A stretch of DNA of 64,000 nt. Source: JABDQA01 sp963824415. Its GTDB lineage: Bacteria; Desulfobacterota; Desulfobulbia; Desulfobulbales; Desulfocapsaceae. Location: the NCBI GenBank assembly GCA_963824415.1, contig CAWGPM010000001.1:331320-395319 (forward strand), in the 5' to 3' direction. Positions 8,246 to 17,046 of the stretch are shown one piece after another (position 1 is the first letter of the stretch; the number at the start of each line of letters is the position of its first letter). The notes below the pieces were generated by a model. It searched no databases. It saw nothing but the letters and a program-made list of their open reading frames with translations, and was not told where the DNA came from. The translations under genes were made by a program, and so were the position numbers.

Positions 8246-10918
8246 TTATACTTTTTCAACCCGCACTGCGCAGACCTTGGTTTCGGGTATCTTGGCAATC
8301 GGATCAAGGGCCGCACTGGTCAGTACATTGGTCGGGCTCTCGGCAAAATGAAAGGTCATCGATACCAGGCCCGGCGGGCAGATCCTGGTGAGCTTGGTCT
8401 TGACCCTGGTCTGCCCCCGCCGGGAACTGACCTGGACCATTTCACTGTCTTCGAGTCCCAAGGCCGCCGCATCTTTTGGATTGATCTTGAGCAGTTCCTC
8501 GCTGGCCAGCTGGTCGAGACCGGCCACCCGGCGGGTCATGCTGCCGGTGTGATAGTGGAACAGGCTGCGGTCGGTGGTCAGCAGCAGCGGATACTCCTCG
8601 TCGGGCAGCTCGGCTGAATCTCTGAATGAGAGGGCCATGAGCCTGGCCTTGCCGCTGGGGGTGCCGAATTTCTCCATATGCAGGATCGGCGTTCCCGGAT
8701 GGTCCTGAGTTGGGCAGGGCCATTGGATTTCGCCATTTTCCAGCCGCGCGTAGGTTATGCCGCCGTAGCTTGGGGTGAGCGAGGTAATTTCCGCCATAAT
8801 TTCCTCTTCGTTGGCGTAATCAAAACCTTTTGCTCCCATTTTCTGGGCGATATCGGCGACGATCCGCCAGTCCGGTTTTGCTTCTCCGGGAGGAACAATG
8901 GCCTGGCGTACCAATTGCACACGACGTTCGGTATTGGAGAAGGTTCCGTTCTTCTCGGCAAAGGAGGCGGCAGGTAAGACCACCGCGGCCATTTTCGCTG
9001 TCTCGGTCAGAAAGATGTCCTGAACGACCAGAAAATCGAGCCGTTCCATGGCCTCTATGGCATGGTTGGCATTGGCTTCGCTGAGATACGGGTTTTCGCC
9101 AACCAGAAAAAGCGAAGTGATTTTGCCTTCATGGATCTGGTCGAAAATCTCAGAGTGGGTGAGTCCTTGCGTGGGAGATAAATCCGTTCCCCAGGCTTGC
9201 TCAAATTTTTTCCTGGATTCTGGGTTTTCTACCTTCTGGTAGCCGGGATAAACATCGGGCAGGGCGCCCATATCGCAGGAACCCTGCACATTGTTCTGAC
9301 CCCGCAGCGGATTGACGCCTGCCGATACTTTGCCGAGGTTTCCGGTAACCAGCGCCAGATTACTCAGGGACCAGACATTGTCGGTTCCGTGGCTGTGCTG
9401 GGTGATACCCATGCAGTAGAGAATCGCCGCCGGGGAATTTTGGGCATACATTTTTGCCGCCTGGCTGATAAGCTCGGCAGACACACCGGTGACTTTTTCT
9501 ACACTGGCAAGATCGAATTCAGCCAGAGACGCGGTAAATTCATCATAATTTTCACAGCGGGATTTGATGAAGTCCATATCAGCCAGTCCTTCATCCATAA
9601 TCACCCGGACCATTCCCATAACAAGGGGAACATCGGTTCCCGGACGGTGCTGAAGATGGATTGTGGCATGTCGGCAGAGATCTATTTCTTTGGGGTTGGC
9701 AACAATCAGTTTCGCTCCATTGCGGGCCGCTTTCTTCACCTGCAGAGCCAGGACCGGATGGGCCTGGGTGGTGTTGGTGCCAATCGCGAAAATTGCTGAA
9801 GCATCTCCAATTTCACCGATTGAATTAGTCATTGCGCCGCTTCCCAGGGCAGTGGCCAGACCGGCCACGGTGGGGGAGTGTCAGAGCCTGGCGCAGTGAT
9901 CTATGTTGTTGGTGCCCATCACCGCACGGGTGAATTTCTGGATCAGATAGTTATCCTCATTGGTGATTCGGGCAGAGGCCAGGGCGGCAAATTTGTCGCC
10001 TTTGCTCTTGGAAAATTTATCGGCGATCAGATCGAGCGCCTCATCCCAGCTGGCTTCGACCAACTCGCCGTTCTTTTTGATCAGTGGTGTGCTCAACCGC
10101 TCGGGATGGTTGATGAATTTATACCCGAAGCGTCCCTTGACGCAGAGTGAACCCTTGTTCACCGGGTTGTCTTTATCGCCCTCGACATGGACGATTTTCT
10201 GACCGCGTACACCGAGCTTGATACCGCAGCCGACCCCGCAATAGCTGCAGATTGATTTGACTTTGCGCATCGGTTCGGCGGTGCCTTTCATCGACAGGGC
10301 CGCCACCGGGCAGCGTACCACGCATTCACCGCAGGATTCACACCTGGATTCGGCGATCGGCTTATTGCCCAGCGTCGAAATCATGCTGGCAACGCCGCGC
10401 TGGGCATAGTCGATGGCATTGATATTCTGCAACTCGTCACAGGTGCGCACGCAAATACCGCACATGATGCATTTGGCATGCTCGATATTGAAAAAAGGGT
10501 TGGAGGTGTCCATCGCAATCGTGCTTACCGAACGCCGATAGCGGTTCAGATCGGTCTGGGTGACGCCGACGAATTGGGCGACTTTTTGCAGTTCGCACTT
10601 AGAGTCTGCCGCACAGGTCAGGCAGGTCATCGGGTGGTTGGCAACCAGGAGTTCCACCGTATTTTTGCGAATCTGCTGAACCTCCGGGTCCTCGGTGCTG
10701 ATCACCATTCCCTCTTTGACCGGCAGCTTGCAGGAAATAGCGATTTTCCAATCGTCCATTTTGACCACACAGACCCGGCACAACCCGGCCGGTTTGAGAT
10801 CGGGGTGGTTGCAGAGGTTCGGTATGTATATGTTGTTGGCCTGGGCCGCCTGCAGGACGGTCATCCCTTCGTCAGCGCTGATCTGCAGGCCGTCTATTGT
10901 AATGGTGACTTGGCTCAT
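8246..10918 (-). CDS. fdhA: NAD-linked formate dehydrogenase, catalytic subunit (selenoprotein)
   Basis: The product is 890 aa read through one in-frame TGA at 9881-9883, which is residue 346. The context NNIDHCARL-U-HSPTVAGL matches the selenocysteine site of FdhF-type formate dehydrogenases, and a SECIS hairpin follows. Visible cofactor sites are a [2Fe-2S] site (Cys36, 47, 50, 63), a His-Cys3 [4Fe-4S] site as in NuoG (His95, Cys99, 102, 108), a two-cluster ferredoxin module (about 150-204), and the [4Fe-4S] site of the molybdopterin domain (Cys224, 227, 231, 259). The rest is the bis-MGD domain, with a C-terminal dinucleotide-binding barrel. It oxidises formate (or reduces CO2) and passes electrons to the NuoF/NuoE partners. 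Its ATG directly follows the stop of the NuoF-like gene. A standard-code gene caller would split it in two. Confidence 0.95.
9845..9883 (-). promoter_or_regulatory. Sec codon and bacterial SECIS element in fdhA
   Basis: On the minus strand TGA (9883-9881) is followed after 12 bases by the hairpin GTGGCC-GGTCT-GGCCAC (9868-9852). The apical GGTCT loop is the same as that of the E. coli fdhF SECIS, which binds SelB. Stem, loop and distance from the UGA fit. Confidence 0.92.
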
Positions 10919-12823
10919 TTAAGACACCTCCATCGTTTCTTTGGGTGTTACAGGGAGTTTCGGCGAGACACATTCGACCGCACTGAATTTTTTCGGGCAT
11001 TTTTCCAGACAGACGCCGCATTGCACGCAGAGGCTCTGGTCGATGACGTGTACCTTTTTTTTCTCGCCGCTGATGGCGCTCACCGGACAGGATTTGGCGC
11101 AGAGCGTGCAGCCCTTGCATTTGTCTGCAAGTATATTAAATGAAATAAGTGACTTGCAAACTTTTGCCGGACAGCGTTTCTGATTAATGTGAGCTTCATA
11201 TTCATCCCGGAAGTAGCGGATGGTGGTCAGCACCGGGTTGGCCGCGGTCTGGCCGAGGCCGCAGACTGAGCCGCCATGCACTGAGTGGCTGAGTTCGACC
11301 AGCAGATCCAGGTCACTCTTTTTGCCTTTTCCGGCACAGATATCCTTTAATATATCGAGCAACTGCTTGGTTCCCAGCCGGCACGGTACACATTGGCCGC
11401 AGGATTCAATTTCAGTGAAATCAAGAAAATAGCGGGCCACGTCGACCATGCAGGTTTTTTCATCCATAACCACCATGCCGCCGGATCCCATGATCGAGCC
11501 GGCTTCGTCGAGCGAATCGTAGTCGATCGGCGTGTCGAGCAGCGCTTCCGGCAGACAGCCGCCGGACGGGCCGCCGGTCTGCACGGCCTTGAAGGTGCCG
11601 CCGTCGGAGATACCGCCGCCGATATCGTAGATGATCTCGCGCAGGGTGATGCCCATCGGTACCTCGATCAGTCCGCAATTGTTAACCATGCCGGTCAGCG
11701 CAAAAATTGCGGTGCCGGTGCTTTTTTCCGTACCGATGCTGGCGAACCACTCCGCCCCTCTGGTGATGATCATCGGTGCCGAAGAGAAAGTCTTTACGTT
11801 GTTCAGCAGTGTCGGCTTGTCGTGGAGCCCCACTTCGGTGGTGCGGGGACGCGGTGCGACCCGAGGCATGCCCCTTTTACCTTCGATGGAGAGGGTGAGT
11901 GCGGTGGATTCTCCGCAGACAAATGCACCGGCTCCTGGAAAAATGTTGATATCGAAGTTGAAATCGGTCCCGAGAATGTTTTTTCCCAGAAAACCTTTTT
12001 CATGCGCCTGTTCGATGGCCCGCTCCAGCCTTCTGATGGCCAGCGGATATTCGGCGCGAACGTAGATATAGCCGGTATCGGCGCCGATCGTATAGCCGGC
12101 GATGATCATCCCTTCCAGAACCGAGTGCGGGTCTCCTTCGATTACCGCCCGGTCCATGAAGGCACCTGGGTCACCTTCGTCGGCGTTGCAGATCACATAT
12201 TTCTGCTCACCCTTGGCGTTGAGTCCGGCTTCCCATTTACGGCCGGCCGGAAAACCGCCCCCGCCCCTTCCGCGCAGACCGGATTTTTTCATCTCTTCAA
12301 CCACTTCCTGCTGGCTCATGGTCAGGGCCTTACTCAGTCCGGCATATCCTTCGTTGGCGATATAGTGGTTGATATTGGTGGGGTCGATAACGCCGCAGTT
12401 TCGAAATACCCTGCGTTCCTGCGGGCTGAAGGATGGCGTGTCGAGAATCCGTTCGATTCCCTTGATGGTAGCGTCGCCAAAAGAGCCGAGCGCGTATTGC
12501 GGCAGCGGGTCATCGCCCTTGAGATAGCCGTCGACGATCTCGGTAACCATCTTTTCTGTCACATTTTTATAAGCCACCGTAGCCATGCCCGGTTTGGTGA
12601 TATTGACCAGAGGCTCGGCATAGCAGGGGCCGATACAGCCGACCTCAATGATGTTGCCAGCCACCCCTTTTTCCACGCATTCTTTTTCAAAGGCCTTGAC
12701 CACGGCGAGCGCCCCGGCCGAGCGGCCGCATGTCGCGGTACCTATGGCGATCAGCGGCTGATCGCCGCTCTGCAGCATATCCCATTCCTGCCGGGCTTGT
12801 TGTTGTATATCGACGAAGTTCAT
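10919..12823 (-). CDS. NuoF/HndC/HylB-like flavoprotein subunit of formate dehydrogenase
   Basis: The product is 634 aa. Residues 1-110 form a thioredoxin-like [2Fe-2S] domain (CGRSAGA, VGCIGPCYAEP). Residues about 140-420 carry the FMN- and NADH-binding core of 51-kDa complex I subunits (SGLRGRGGGGFPAGRKWE, CNADEGDPGAFMDR). The [4Fe-4S] site is ESCGQCVPCRLG. Two C-terminal ferredoxin clusters follow (CKGCTLCAKSCP, CVQCGVCLEKCP). This layout matches the NAD-reactive subunit of soluble hydrogenases and formate dehydrogenases, including electron-bifurcating HndC/HylB proteins. It overlaps the upstream gene by 4 bp (ATGA) and abuts fdhA, so the three are one operon. Whether it bifurcates to ferredoxin cannot be told from sequence. 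Confidence 0.92.
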   Translation of the reverse strand: MNFVDIQQQARQEWDMLQSGDQPLIAIGTATCGRSAGALAVVKAFEKECVEKGVAGNIIEVGCIGPCYAEPLVNITKPGMATVAYKNVTEKMVTEIVDGYLKGDDPLPQYALGSFGDATIKGIERILDTPSFSPQERRVFRNCGVIDPTNINHYIANEGYAGLSKALTMSQQEVVEEMKKSGLRGRGGGGFPAGRKWEAGLNAKGEQKYVICNADEGDPGAFMDRAVIEGDPHSVLEGMIIAGYTIGADTGYIYVRAEYPLAIRRLERAIEQAHEKGFLGKNILGTDFNFDINIFPGAGAFVCGESTALTLSIEGKRGMPRVAPRPRTTEVGLHDKPTLLNNVKTFSSAPMIITRGAEWFASIGTEKSTGTAIFALTGMVNNCGLIEVPMGITLREIIYDIGGGISDGGTFKAVQTGGPSGGCLPEALLDTPIDYDSLDEAGSIMGSGGMVVMDEKTCMVDVARYFLDFTEIESCGQCVPCRLGTKQLLDILKDICAGKGKKSDLDLLVELSHSVHGGSVCGLGQTAANPVLTTIRYFRDEYEAHINQKRCPAKVCKSLISFNILADKCKGCTLCAKSCPVSAISGEKKKVHVIDQSLCVQCGVCLEKCPKKFSAVECVSPKLPVTPKETMEVS

Positions 12824-13275
12824 TCTTCATCCCTCCCTTGCAGAATCCCCGGGACCATCTTGGGGGTTAGCTTGGCTTCAACGTCTTCATCGATCATCAC
12901 ACAGGGAGCCAGCGCACAGCAACCGATACAGGCCACGGTTTCCAGTGTATATTTCTTGTCCTCGGTGGTTTCTCCCTCGACGATGCCAAGGGTCCGTTCA
13001 GTTTCCTCGAGTATTTTCTCGGCACCCCGGACATGGCAGGCGGTACCCCGGCAGACCATGATGGTATGCTTGCCCCGGGGCGTAAACCTGAACTGAGCAT
13101 AAAAAGATGCCACGGCATAAACCCGGCTTTCGGGCAGTCCCGTGGTCCTGGCTATCTCAAGCATGGCCTCGTCGGGCAGATAGCCGATTTCTTCCTGGAC
13201 CTGCTGCAGAATCGGGATCAGGGCATCCTTTCTCCCCTTGTACGGCGAAAGTACAGCACTCAAACGTTCTTCCAT
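12820..13275 (-). CDS. NuoE-like [2Fe-2S] subunit of formate dehydrogenase
   Basis: The product is 151 aa, a thioredoxin-fold [2Fe-2S] protein of the 24-kDa complex I family (NuoE/HndA/HylC). A helical N-terminus with LIPILQQVQEEIGYLP precedes cluster ligands in CRGTACHVRG and CIGCCALAPC (four Cys in the usual C-x4-C...C-x3-C arrangement). It is the first gene of the NuoE-NuoF-FdhA operon and would shuttle or store electrons near the FMN site. The translation is full length. Confidence 0.92.
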   Translation of the reverse strand: MEERLSAVLSPYKGRKDALIPILQQVQEEIGYLPDEAMLEIARTTGLPESRVYAVASFYAQFRFTPRGKHTIMVCRGTACHVRGAEKILEETERTLGIVEGETTEDKKYTLETVACIGCCALAPCVMIDEDVEAKLTPKMVPGILQGRDEE

Positions 13276-13725
13276 TACGCACCCTCCATGCCAGTTCTTA
13301 TAGCTGATTGTTTGCTAAGCTGTTTCGTTTTTCAACTGCGTCGAAAAGCGTCACACTGCGCTGTCAAATCCCGAACATCCTAGCAGGTCTTGCTTGCTGA
13401 TGCCATATTTTTCAGTTCATCCGCAGGCCGCTCCTCCTCTTGTCCCAAGGATGTGCCGCCAATGCAGGAATAAGCAGGTTTCGCTCATCCCAGTTCAGAG
13501 GTCCATCGCCATTTGACACTGCGCGATTAGAGACACATAGTTGGGACAAATAGGGTGCCGGTAAAAATCCCAGAAAGAGCATTAAGCACGTTTTAAGACG
13601 CTTGAAAAAACGTTGTACTCGAGCACGCTTTGCACTAGGATTGAAGCGTAGACAGCAGATCCGTTGCGGGTACCGGAGAACATAGAAAACCGAGGTTTTC
13701 AGGAATATACTCTCAGGAAAATACT
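13276..13725. other. Divergent control region between fdh operon and cooT
   Basis: This 450-bp non-coding stretch has to contain the promoters of the formate dehydrogenase operon (minus) and of cooT (plus). I looked for sigma54-type GG-N10-GC elements and found only a mis-spaced near match (GG-N9-GC, minus strand, around 13402). No gene or RNA was recognised. Confidence 0.4.
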
Positions 13726-13917
13726 ATGTGCCAGATGAGCGTGGTTGTTGATAAAGAAGGGGTAGAGGAACTGCTTTTTGAGGATGTGACCAATCTGGTC
13801 GTCGAAGATCATGGGCTGCGGATATCAACCCTGTTCGAAGGGCCGAAATCTGTGGAGCGGGTGGCTATTGACCGGATTGACTTCATGGCCGGTAAAGTCT
13901 TTCTTAAACAGACCTGA
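13726..13917 (+). CDS. CooT-family small nickel-binding protein
   Basis: The product is 63 aa, beginning with the diagnostic MCQMSVVV; Cys2 is the nickel ligand in characterised CooT homodimers. The pattern of short beta strands (EELLFEDVTNLVVEDHGLRI, then SVERVAIDRIDFMAGKVFL) fits the family. CooT is associated with nickel supply to Ni-carbon monoxide dehydrogenase in Rhodospirillum, but homologues occur without CODH. The gene lies 68 bp before a His-tailed protein gene and is divergent from the formate dehydrogenase operon. No Ni enzyme is encoded in this window, so the client is unknown. Confidence 0.82.
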   Translation: MCQMSVVVDKEGVEELLFEDVTNLVVEDHGLRISTLFEGPKSVERVAIDRIDFMAGKVFLKQT

Positions 13918-13985
13918 ACAGCAACCCGGCGGACGCCGTTCACCACGCACCGGCGTGGCGGCATCAAAACCGGAAGGAAACGATT

Positions 13986-14240
13986 ATGGATTCAATAGAT
14001 AAGTTGCGGGTACTGCTTAAGCACTGGATCGACCACAACGGCGGTCACGTCGATGAATTTGGTAAGTGGCGTGAGATCATGACCGGAGAAAAGCAGGCCA
14101 AGGTTGCAGAGTCGCTCAGCCGGGCAATGCAGCAGATGGACGAAGTGAGCGCGACGCTGCAGAAGACCCTGGATGAGTTGGGCGGCCCGCCGGAATCATC
14201 AGAGGGCGGTCACCACCATCACCACCACCATCATCACTGA
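13986..14240 (+). CDS. Small helical protein with natural C-terminal nine-histidine tail
   Basis: The product is 84 aa. Residues 1-65 are amphipathic helices (LRVLLKHWIDHNGGHVDEFG, then EKQAKVAESLSRAMQQMDEV). A Gly/Pro/Glu linker follows, and the last nine residues are all histidine, encoded by mixed CAC/CAT codons. The helical part resembles the DUF8180-type domain seen next to nickel and cobalt transport genes. His-rich tails on CooJ, HypB and SlyD store or deliver Ni(II). With CooT directly upstream, a metallochaperone role is a reasonable inference. The ATG at 13986 follows GGAAGGAAACGATT. Confidence 0.8.
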   Translation: MDSIDKLRVLLKHWIDHNGGHVDEFGKWREIMTGEKQAKVAESLSRAMQQMDEVSATLQKTLDELGGPPESSEGGHHHHHHHHH

Positions 14241-14389
14241 AGCCTAACGACCCTCAGTTTATTTTGCCGATGGCCGGGCAGGGCAAAATGAGCCTGCACA
14301 GGGTAAAACTGGGCTGGTTTGTCATGGTGCTGCGGGTCGACTGCAGCAGTGTGCACGCCTTCCCGCAGCGGAGCCAGTAAATAAAGCGC

Positions 14390-14563
14390 TTAGTCAACCC
14401 TGCAGGCGGCGGCATCGATCATTGTGCCACAGCCGCTGCATTTGATTTTTTTGTTCGCCTCATCTGAAAAAACTTCAGTCTCCTGACCGCAGTCAGGACA
14501 TTTTACCTTGATTTCGCTAAGCGATTTGTTGCTCTCGAATCCGGGACAATGCTGATCAGTCAT
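14390..14563 (-). CDS. Small zinc-ribbon protein
   Basis: The product is 57 aa. Two Cys pairs form a zinc ribbon (KCPDCGQETEV and KCSGCGTMIDA). The protein also has Cys6 and Cys54 (MTDQHCPGFESN and AACRVD). The ATG at 14563 has AAGGAG eight bases upstream and lies within a few bases of the stop of the preceding Cys-rich gene, so the two are translationally coupled. Zinc or iron binding is inferred from the Cys spacing; no specific role is known. Confidence 0.75.
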   Translation of the reverse strand: MTDQHCPGFESNKSLSEIKVKCPDCGQETEVFSDEANKKIKCSGCGTMIDAAACRVD

Positions 14564-14777
14564 TGGCGTTCTCCTTTACTGAGGTTGTAGGTTGGGTCGG
14601 GGTATGGCACAACGGCTTTCCACTATTTTCACTTATATAATTAATAATACAGGACGACCGGTATTTACAGTATAATTTCGAGTCGTGACAGCGCAGGCAG
14701 TCCTCGCAGAGATGGTGGCCGTGTTTGGCGCAGATATAGTTTGTTTCTCTGTCAGGATGGTTTTTGCAGGTTCCCAT
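14556..14777 (-). CDS. Small Cys/His-rich (B-box-like) zinc-binding protein
   Basis: The product is 73 aa. The pattern C-x2-H ... C-x2-H-x4-C-x2-C-x2-C ... C-x5-C (CKNHPDRETNYICAKHGHHL, CEDCLRCHDSKLYC) is like a B-box zinc finger. It overlaps the start of the zinc-ribbon gene by 8 bp, so they form a two-gene unit on the minus strand, convergent with the CooT/His-tail unit. The function is unknown; the paired organisation suggests a shared role in metal or redox handling. Confidence 0.68.
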   Translation of the reverse strand: MGTCKNHPDRETNYICAKHGHHLCEDCLRCHDSKLYCKYRSSCIINYISENSGKPLCHTPTQPTTSVKENAND

Positions 14778-15059
14778 GATTTTCTATGTGTTCTTACAAG
14801 CGATAAAAGCTCAAGTGCAAAATATAGATGCTGAAATCACTGACAGTATAGACATTTTTGCGATCCATGCCTGAAAAAATACCTTTTCCAGGGGCTGAAT
14901 AGGACTGTTTGAACCGGGCATAAATGGTTGCATCGTCCTGTTATTTTTGATATCTCAGATAGATAAGAGACCCATAACAGCCTGGGCCAAAGCCGGCAGA
15001 GCGGCAGCGTTTGCAAACGCCAGCTGCTGTAACGCTCTGCGAACCAAGAGGAGTGAGAC

Positions 15060-15854
15060 ATGTCGATTATCTGTATTTCCCGGGGGAGTTACTACCGGGG
15101 CAGGGAGGTGGCCCATAAAGTCGCCGAAATCCTTGGTTACGAATGTATTTCCCGGGATTCCCTGTTGGCGACCAGCGATGAATTCGATATCCCGGAAATC
15201 AAGCTGACCCGAAACATTCAGCATGCCACGCAGATTCTAGAGCGCTACTCTTTTGGACGCGAGCGCTATATCAACTTCATATCTTCAGCCATACTGAAAA
15301 GGCTCAAGACGGACAATCATGTCTATCACGGTCTGGCCGGTCAGTTTTTCTTCAAGGATATCTCTCATATGCTGAAGGTCCGGGTTATCGCTGATTTCGA
15401 GGGACGCGTGCAGGCAGAAGCACAAAGACAGAATATCACCCCGGACAAGGCTCGCATGCAGCTCAAACACGATGATGAACAGCGTCAGAAATGGGCCCTG
15501 TTTCTCTACGGTATCGATATCGCTGATCCGAGCCTCTATGACCTCACGGTCAATGTCTCTTCGATGGGGCTCGACGATACGGCCGAACTGATTGCCCAGA
15601 CAGCCCGGTTGACTTGTTTTCAGCCCACAGAAGAATCACTCCAACGGGTCAGGGACCAGGCGCTGGCGGCGGAGATACGCGCCGCCCTGTTTGATTTTCC
15701 GCTGGCCGGGGTGAGTGCCAATGACGGCGGTGCCTATATCACGGTCAAGGCTCCGGAGGAGCAGAAACTGGTGGTCAGATCTCGCATCGAGGAAGCGGTG
15801 GCAGACATTGCCGAACTCAATGAGGTGGAAATCCGGGTGGATCCGTTTTATTGA
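15060..15854 (+). CDS. Cytidylate-kinase-like protein with C-terminal BON-like domain
   Basis: The product is 264 aa. The N-terminus (ICISRGSYYRGREVAHKVAE) matches the cytidylate kinase-like family (AAK_33). Here the glycine-rich phosphate loop of true Cmk is replaced by SRGSYYRG, so nucleotide-kinase activity is uncertain. A DxxxR-type lid helix follows (ADFEGRVQAEAQRQN). The last 60 residues (AALFDFPLAGVSANDGGAYI onwards) look like a BON domain with its alternating strand and helix pattern. GAGGAG lies just upstream of the ATG. It is monocistronic and ends at a strong terminator. Confidence 0.75.
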   Translation: MSIICISRGSYYRGREVAHKVAEILGYECISRDSLLATSDEFDIPEIKLTRNIQHATQILERYSFGRERYINFISSAILKRLKTDNHVYHGLAGQFFFKDISHMLKVRVIADFEGRVQAEAQRQNITPDKARMQLKHDDEQRQKWALFLYGIDIADPSLYDLTVNVSSMGLDDTAELIAQTARLTCFQPTEESLQRVRDQALAAEIRAALFDFPLAGVSANDGGAYITVKAPEEQKLVVRSRIEEAVADIAELNEVEIRVDPFY

Positions 15855-15878
15855 GCCTGCTCAGCTTATTCCTAAATA

Positions 15879-15917
15879 AAAAAGGCCGCATACCCTGCTC
15901 GGGAATGCGGCCTTTTT
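15879..15917. terminator. Bidirectional terminator between kinase-like gene and folD
   Basis: The stem AAAAAGGCCGCAT pairs with ATGCGGCCTTTTT around a short GC-containing loop. T runs lie on both strands, matching the convergent genes. Confidence 0.93.
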
Positions 15918-15934
15918 GTTTTGCTCGTTTAAGT

Positions 15935-16822
15935 CTATATCGACTTCTGAGCAGAGCGCAGGGTATTGCGCATCAGCATGCAGATGGTCATCGGGCCGAC
16001 GCCGCCCGGGACCGGAGTTATCTTGCCGGCGATTTCCTTGGCCTTGTCGAAGTCGACATCGCCTCGCAATATGGCTTTACCGGTCTTTTCGTTTTTACCG
16101 ATCCGGTTGACCCCGACATCGATTACTGTCGAACCGGGCTTGATCCACTCGGGTTCGACCAGATTCGGTACACCGGCAGCGACTATCAGGATATCGGCCC
16201 GTTTGCAGTGGGCGGCCAGATCCTTGGTGCCGGTATGCACGATGGTCACGGTACTGTTGGCTCCGACACCTTTCTGGGCCATCATCATTGCAATTGGTTT
16301 ACCAACGATATTGGAGCGGCCGACGACCACCACTTCGGCCCCTTTGGTTTCGGTGCCGGAGCGTACGATGAGTTCCTGGATGCCTGCAGGGGTGCAGGGC
16401 AGAAAACGGACTTCGTCACCGCCGATCATCAGGCGGCCGACATTGACCGGGTGGAAGGCATCGACATCCTTGTCCGGGTCGATTGCGTTGAGCACCTTTT
16501 TATCGTCGATATGCTTGGGCAGCGGAAGCTGGACCAGGATGCCGTGGATATTCGGGTCGTTGTTGTATTTATCGATAAGGGCCAGTAGGTCTTCCTGGGA
16601 TATATCTTCGGGCTGGTTGTCCTGAATTTCGTTGAAACCGAGGTTGGTTGCAGTCCTCACCTTGAGCGTCACATAACTGATCGATGCCGGATTCTCACCC
16701 ACAAGGATCGTCACAAGACCGGGCACTTTTCCGGTCTTGGCTTTCATTTCATCTACTTCCTGTTTGATCTCTTCCAGAATGGTCTTGCTGATTTCAGTTC
16801 CACTGATGAGTTCTGCAGTCAT
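15935..16822 (-). CDS. folD: Bifunctional 5,10-methylene-THF dehydrogenase / methenyl-THF cyclohydrolase
   Basis: The product is 295 aa. FolD interconverts methylene-, methenyl- and 10-formyl-tetrahydrofolate for purine synthesis and the methyl branch of C1 metabolism. Signatures are SISYVTLKVRTA with the catalytic Tyr and Lys, GILVQLPLPKH, DVDAFHPVNVGRL, PCTPAGI, the NADP-site VVVGRSNIVGKP, and near the C-terminus ITPVPGGVGPMTICMLM. AGGGAGGG lies before the ATG. Formate chemistry from the nearby formate dehydrogenase could feed this pathway via formyl-THF synthetase, which is not in the window. Confidence 0.96.
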   Translation of the reverse strand: MTAELISGTEISKTILEEIKQEVDEMKAKTGKVPGLVTILVGENPASISYVTLKVRTATNLGFNEIQDNQPEDISQEDLLALIDKYNNDPNIHGILVQLPLPKHIDDKKVLNAIDPDKDVDAFHPVNVGRLMIGGDEVRFLPCTPAGIQELIVRSGTETKGAEVVVVGRSNIVGKPIAMMMAQKGVGANSTVTIVHTGTKDLAAHCKRADILIVAAGVPNLVEPEWIKPGSTVIDVGVNRIGKNEKTGKAILRGDVDFDKAKEIAGKITPVPGGVGPMTICMLMRNTLRSAQKSI

Positions 16823-17046
16823 TGTAACGTACCCTCCCTGATGTGGTTTGCTGGTGGTTTACCGGTAATGTAATGATTTCTGAAAAATGCGGCGGGCGCT
16901 CCCGGTCCCGATGATCCGAGCAGGAGCAGCACGTTTCACTCCACCCTGATTTATTCCCACACCACCGGGGATATGTCAACCCGTTAGTGGAGTATATAGC
17001 GAAAAATAACGGATATCTCGGCGTCCAGTACAAGTTGCTTAAGCCC

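Noticed and set aside
9868..9883. fdhA split into two genes by a stop codon, as if a pseudogene
   Set aside because: The TGA is in frame, in the exact Sec context of FdhF-type enzymes and followed by a SECIS hairpin with GGTCT loop. Both halves stay in one frame with no lesion.
11393..13096. 567-codon open frame on the plus strand
   Set aside because: It is antisense to the NuoF- and NuoE-like genes, has no recognisable domain, and results from codon bias of the real genes.
13276..13725. Sigma54 promoter for the formate dehydrogenase operon
   Set aside because: The best near match has GG and GC separated by 9 rather than 10 bases and lacks the TTGC block.
14202..14240. His9 tail as a cloning-vector artefact
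   Set aside because: Codons are mixed CAC/CAT, no vector sequence adjoins, the upstream domain is a plausible natural protein and a CooT gene is next to it.
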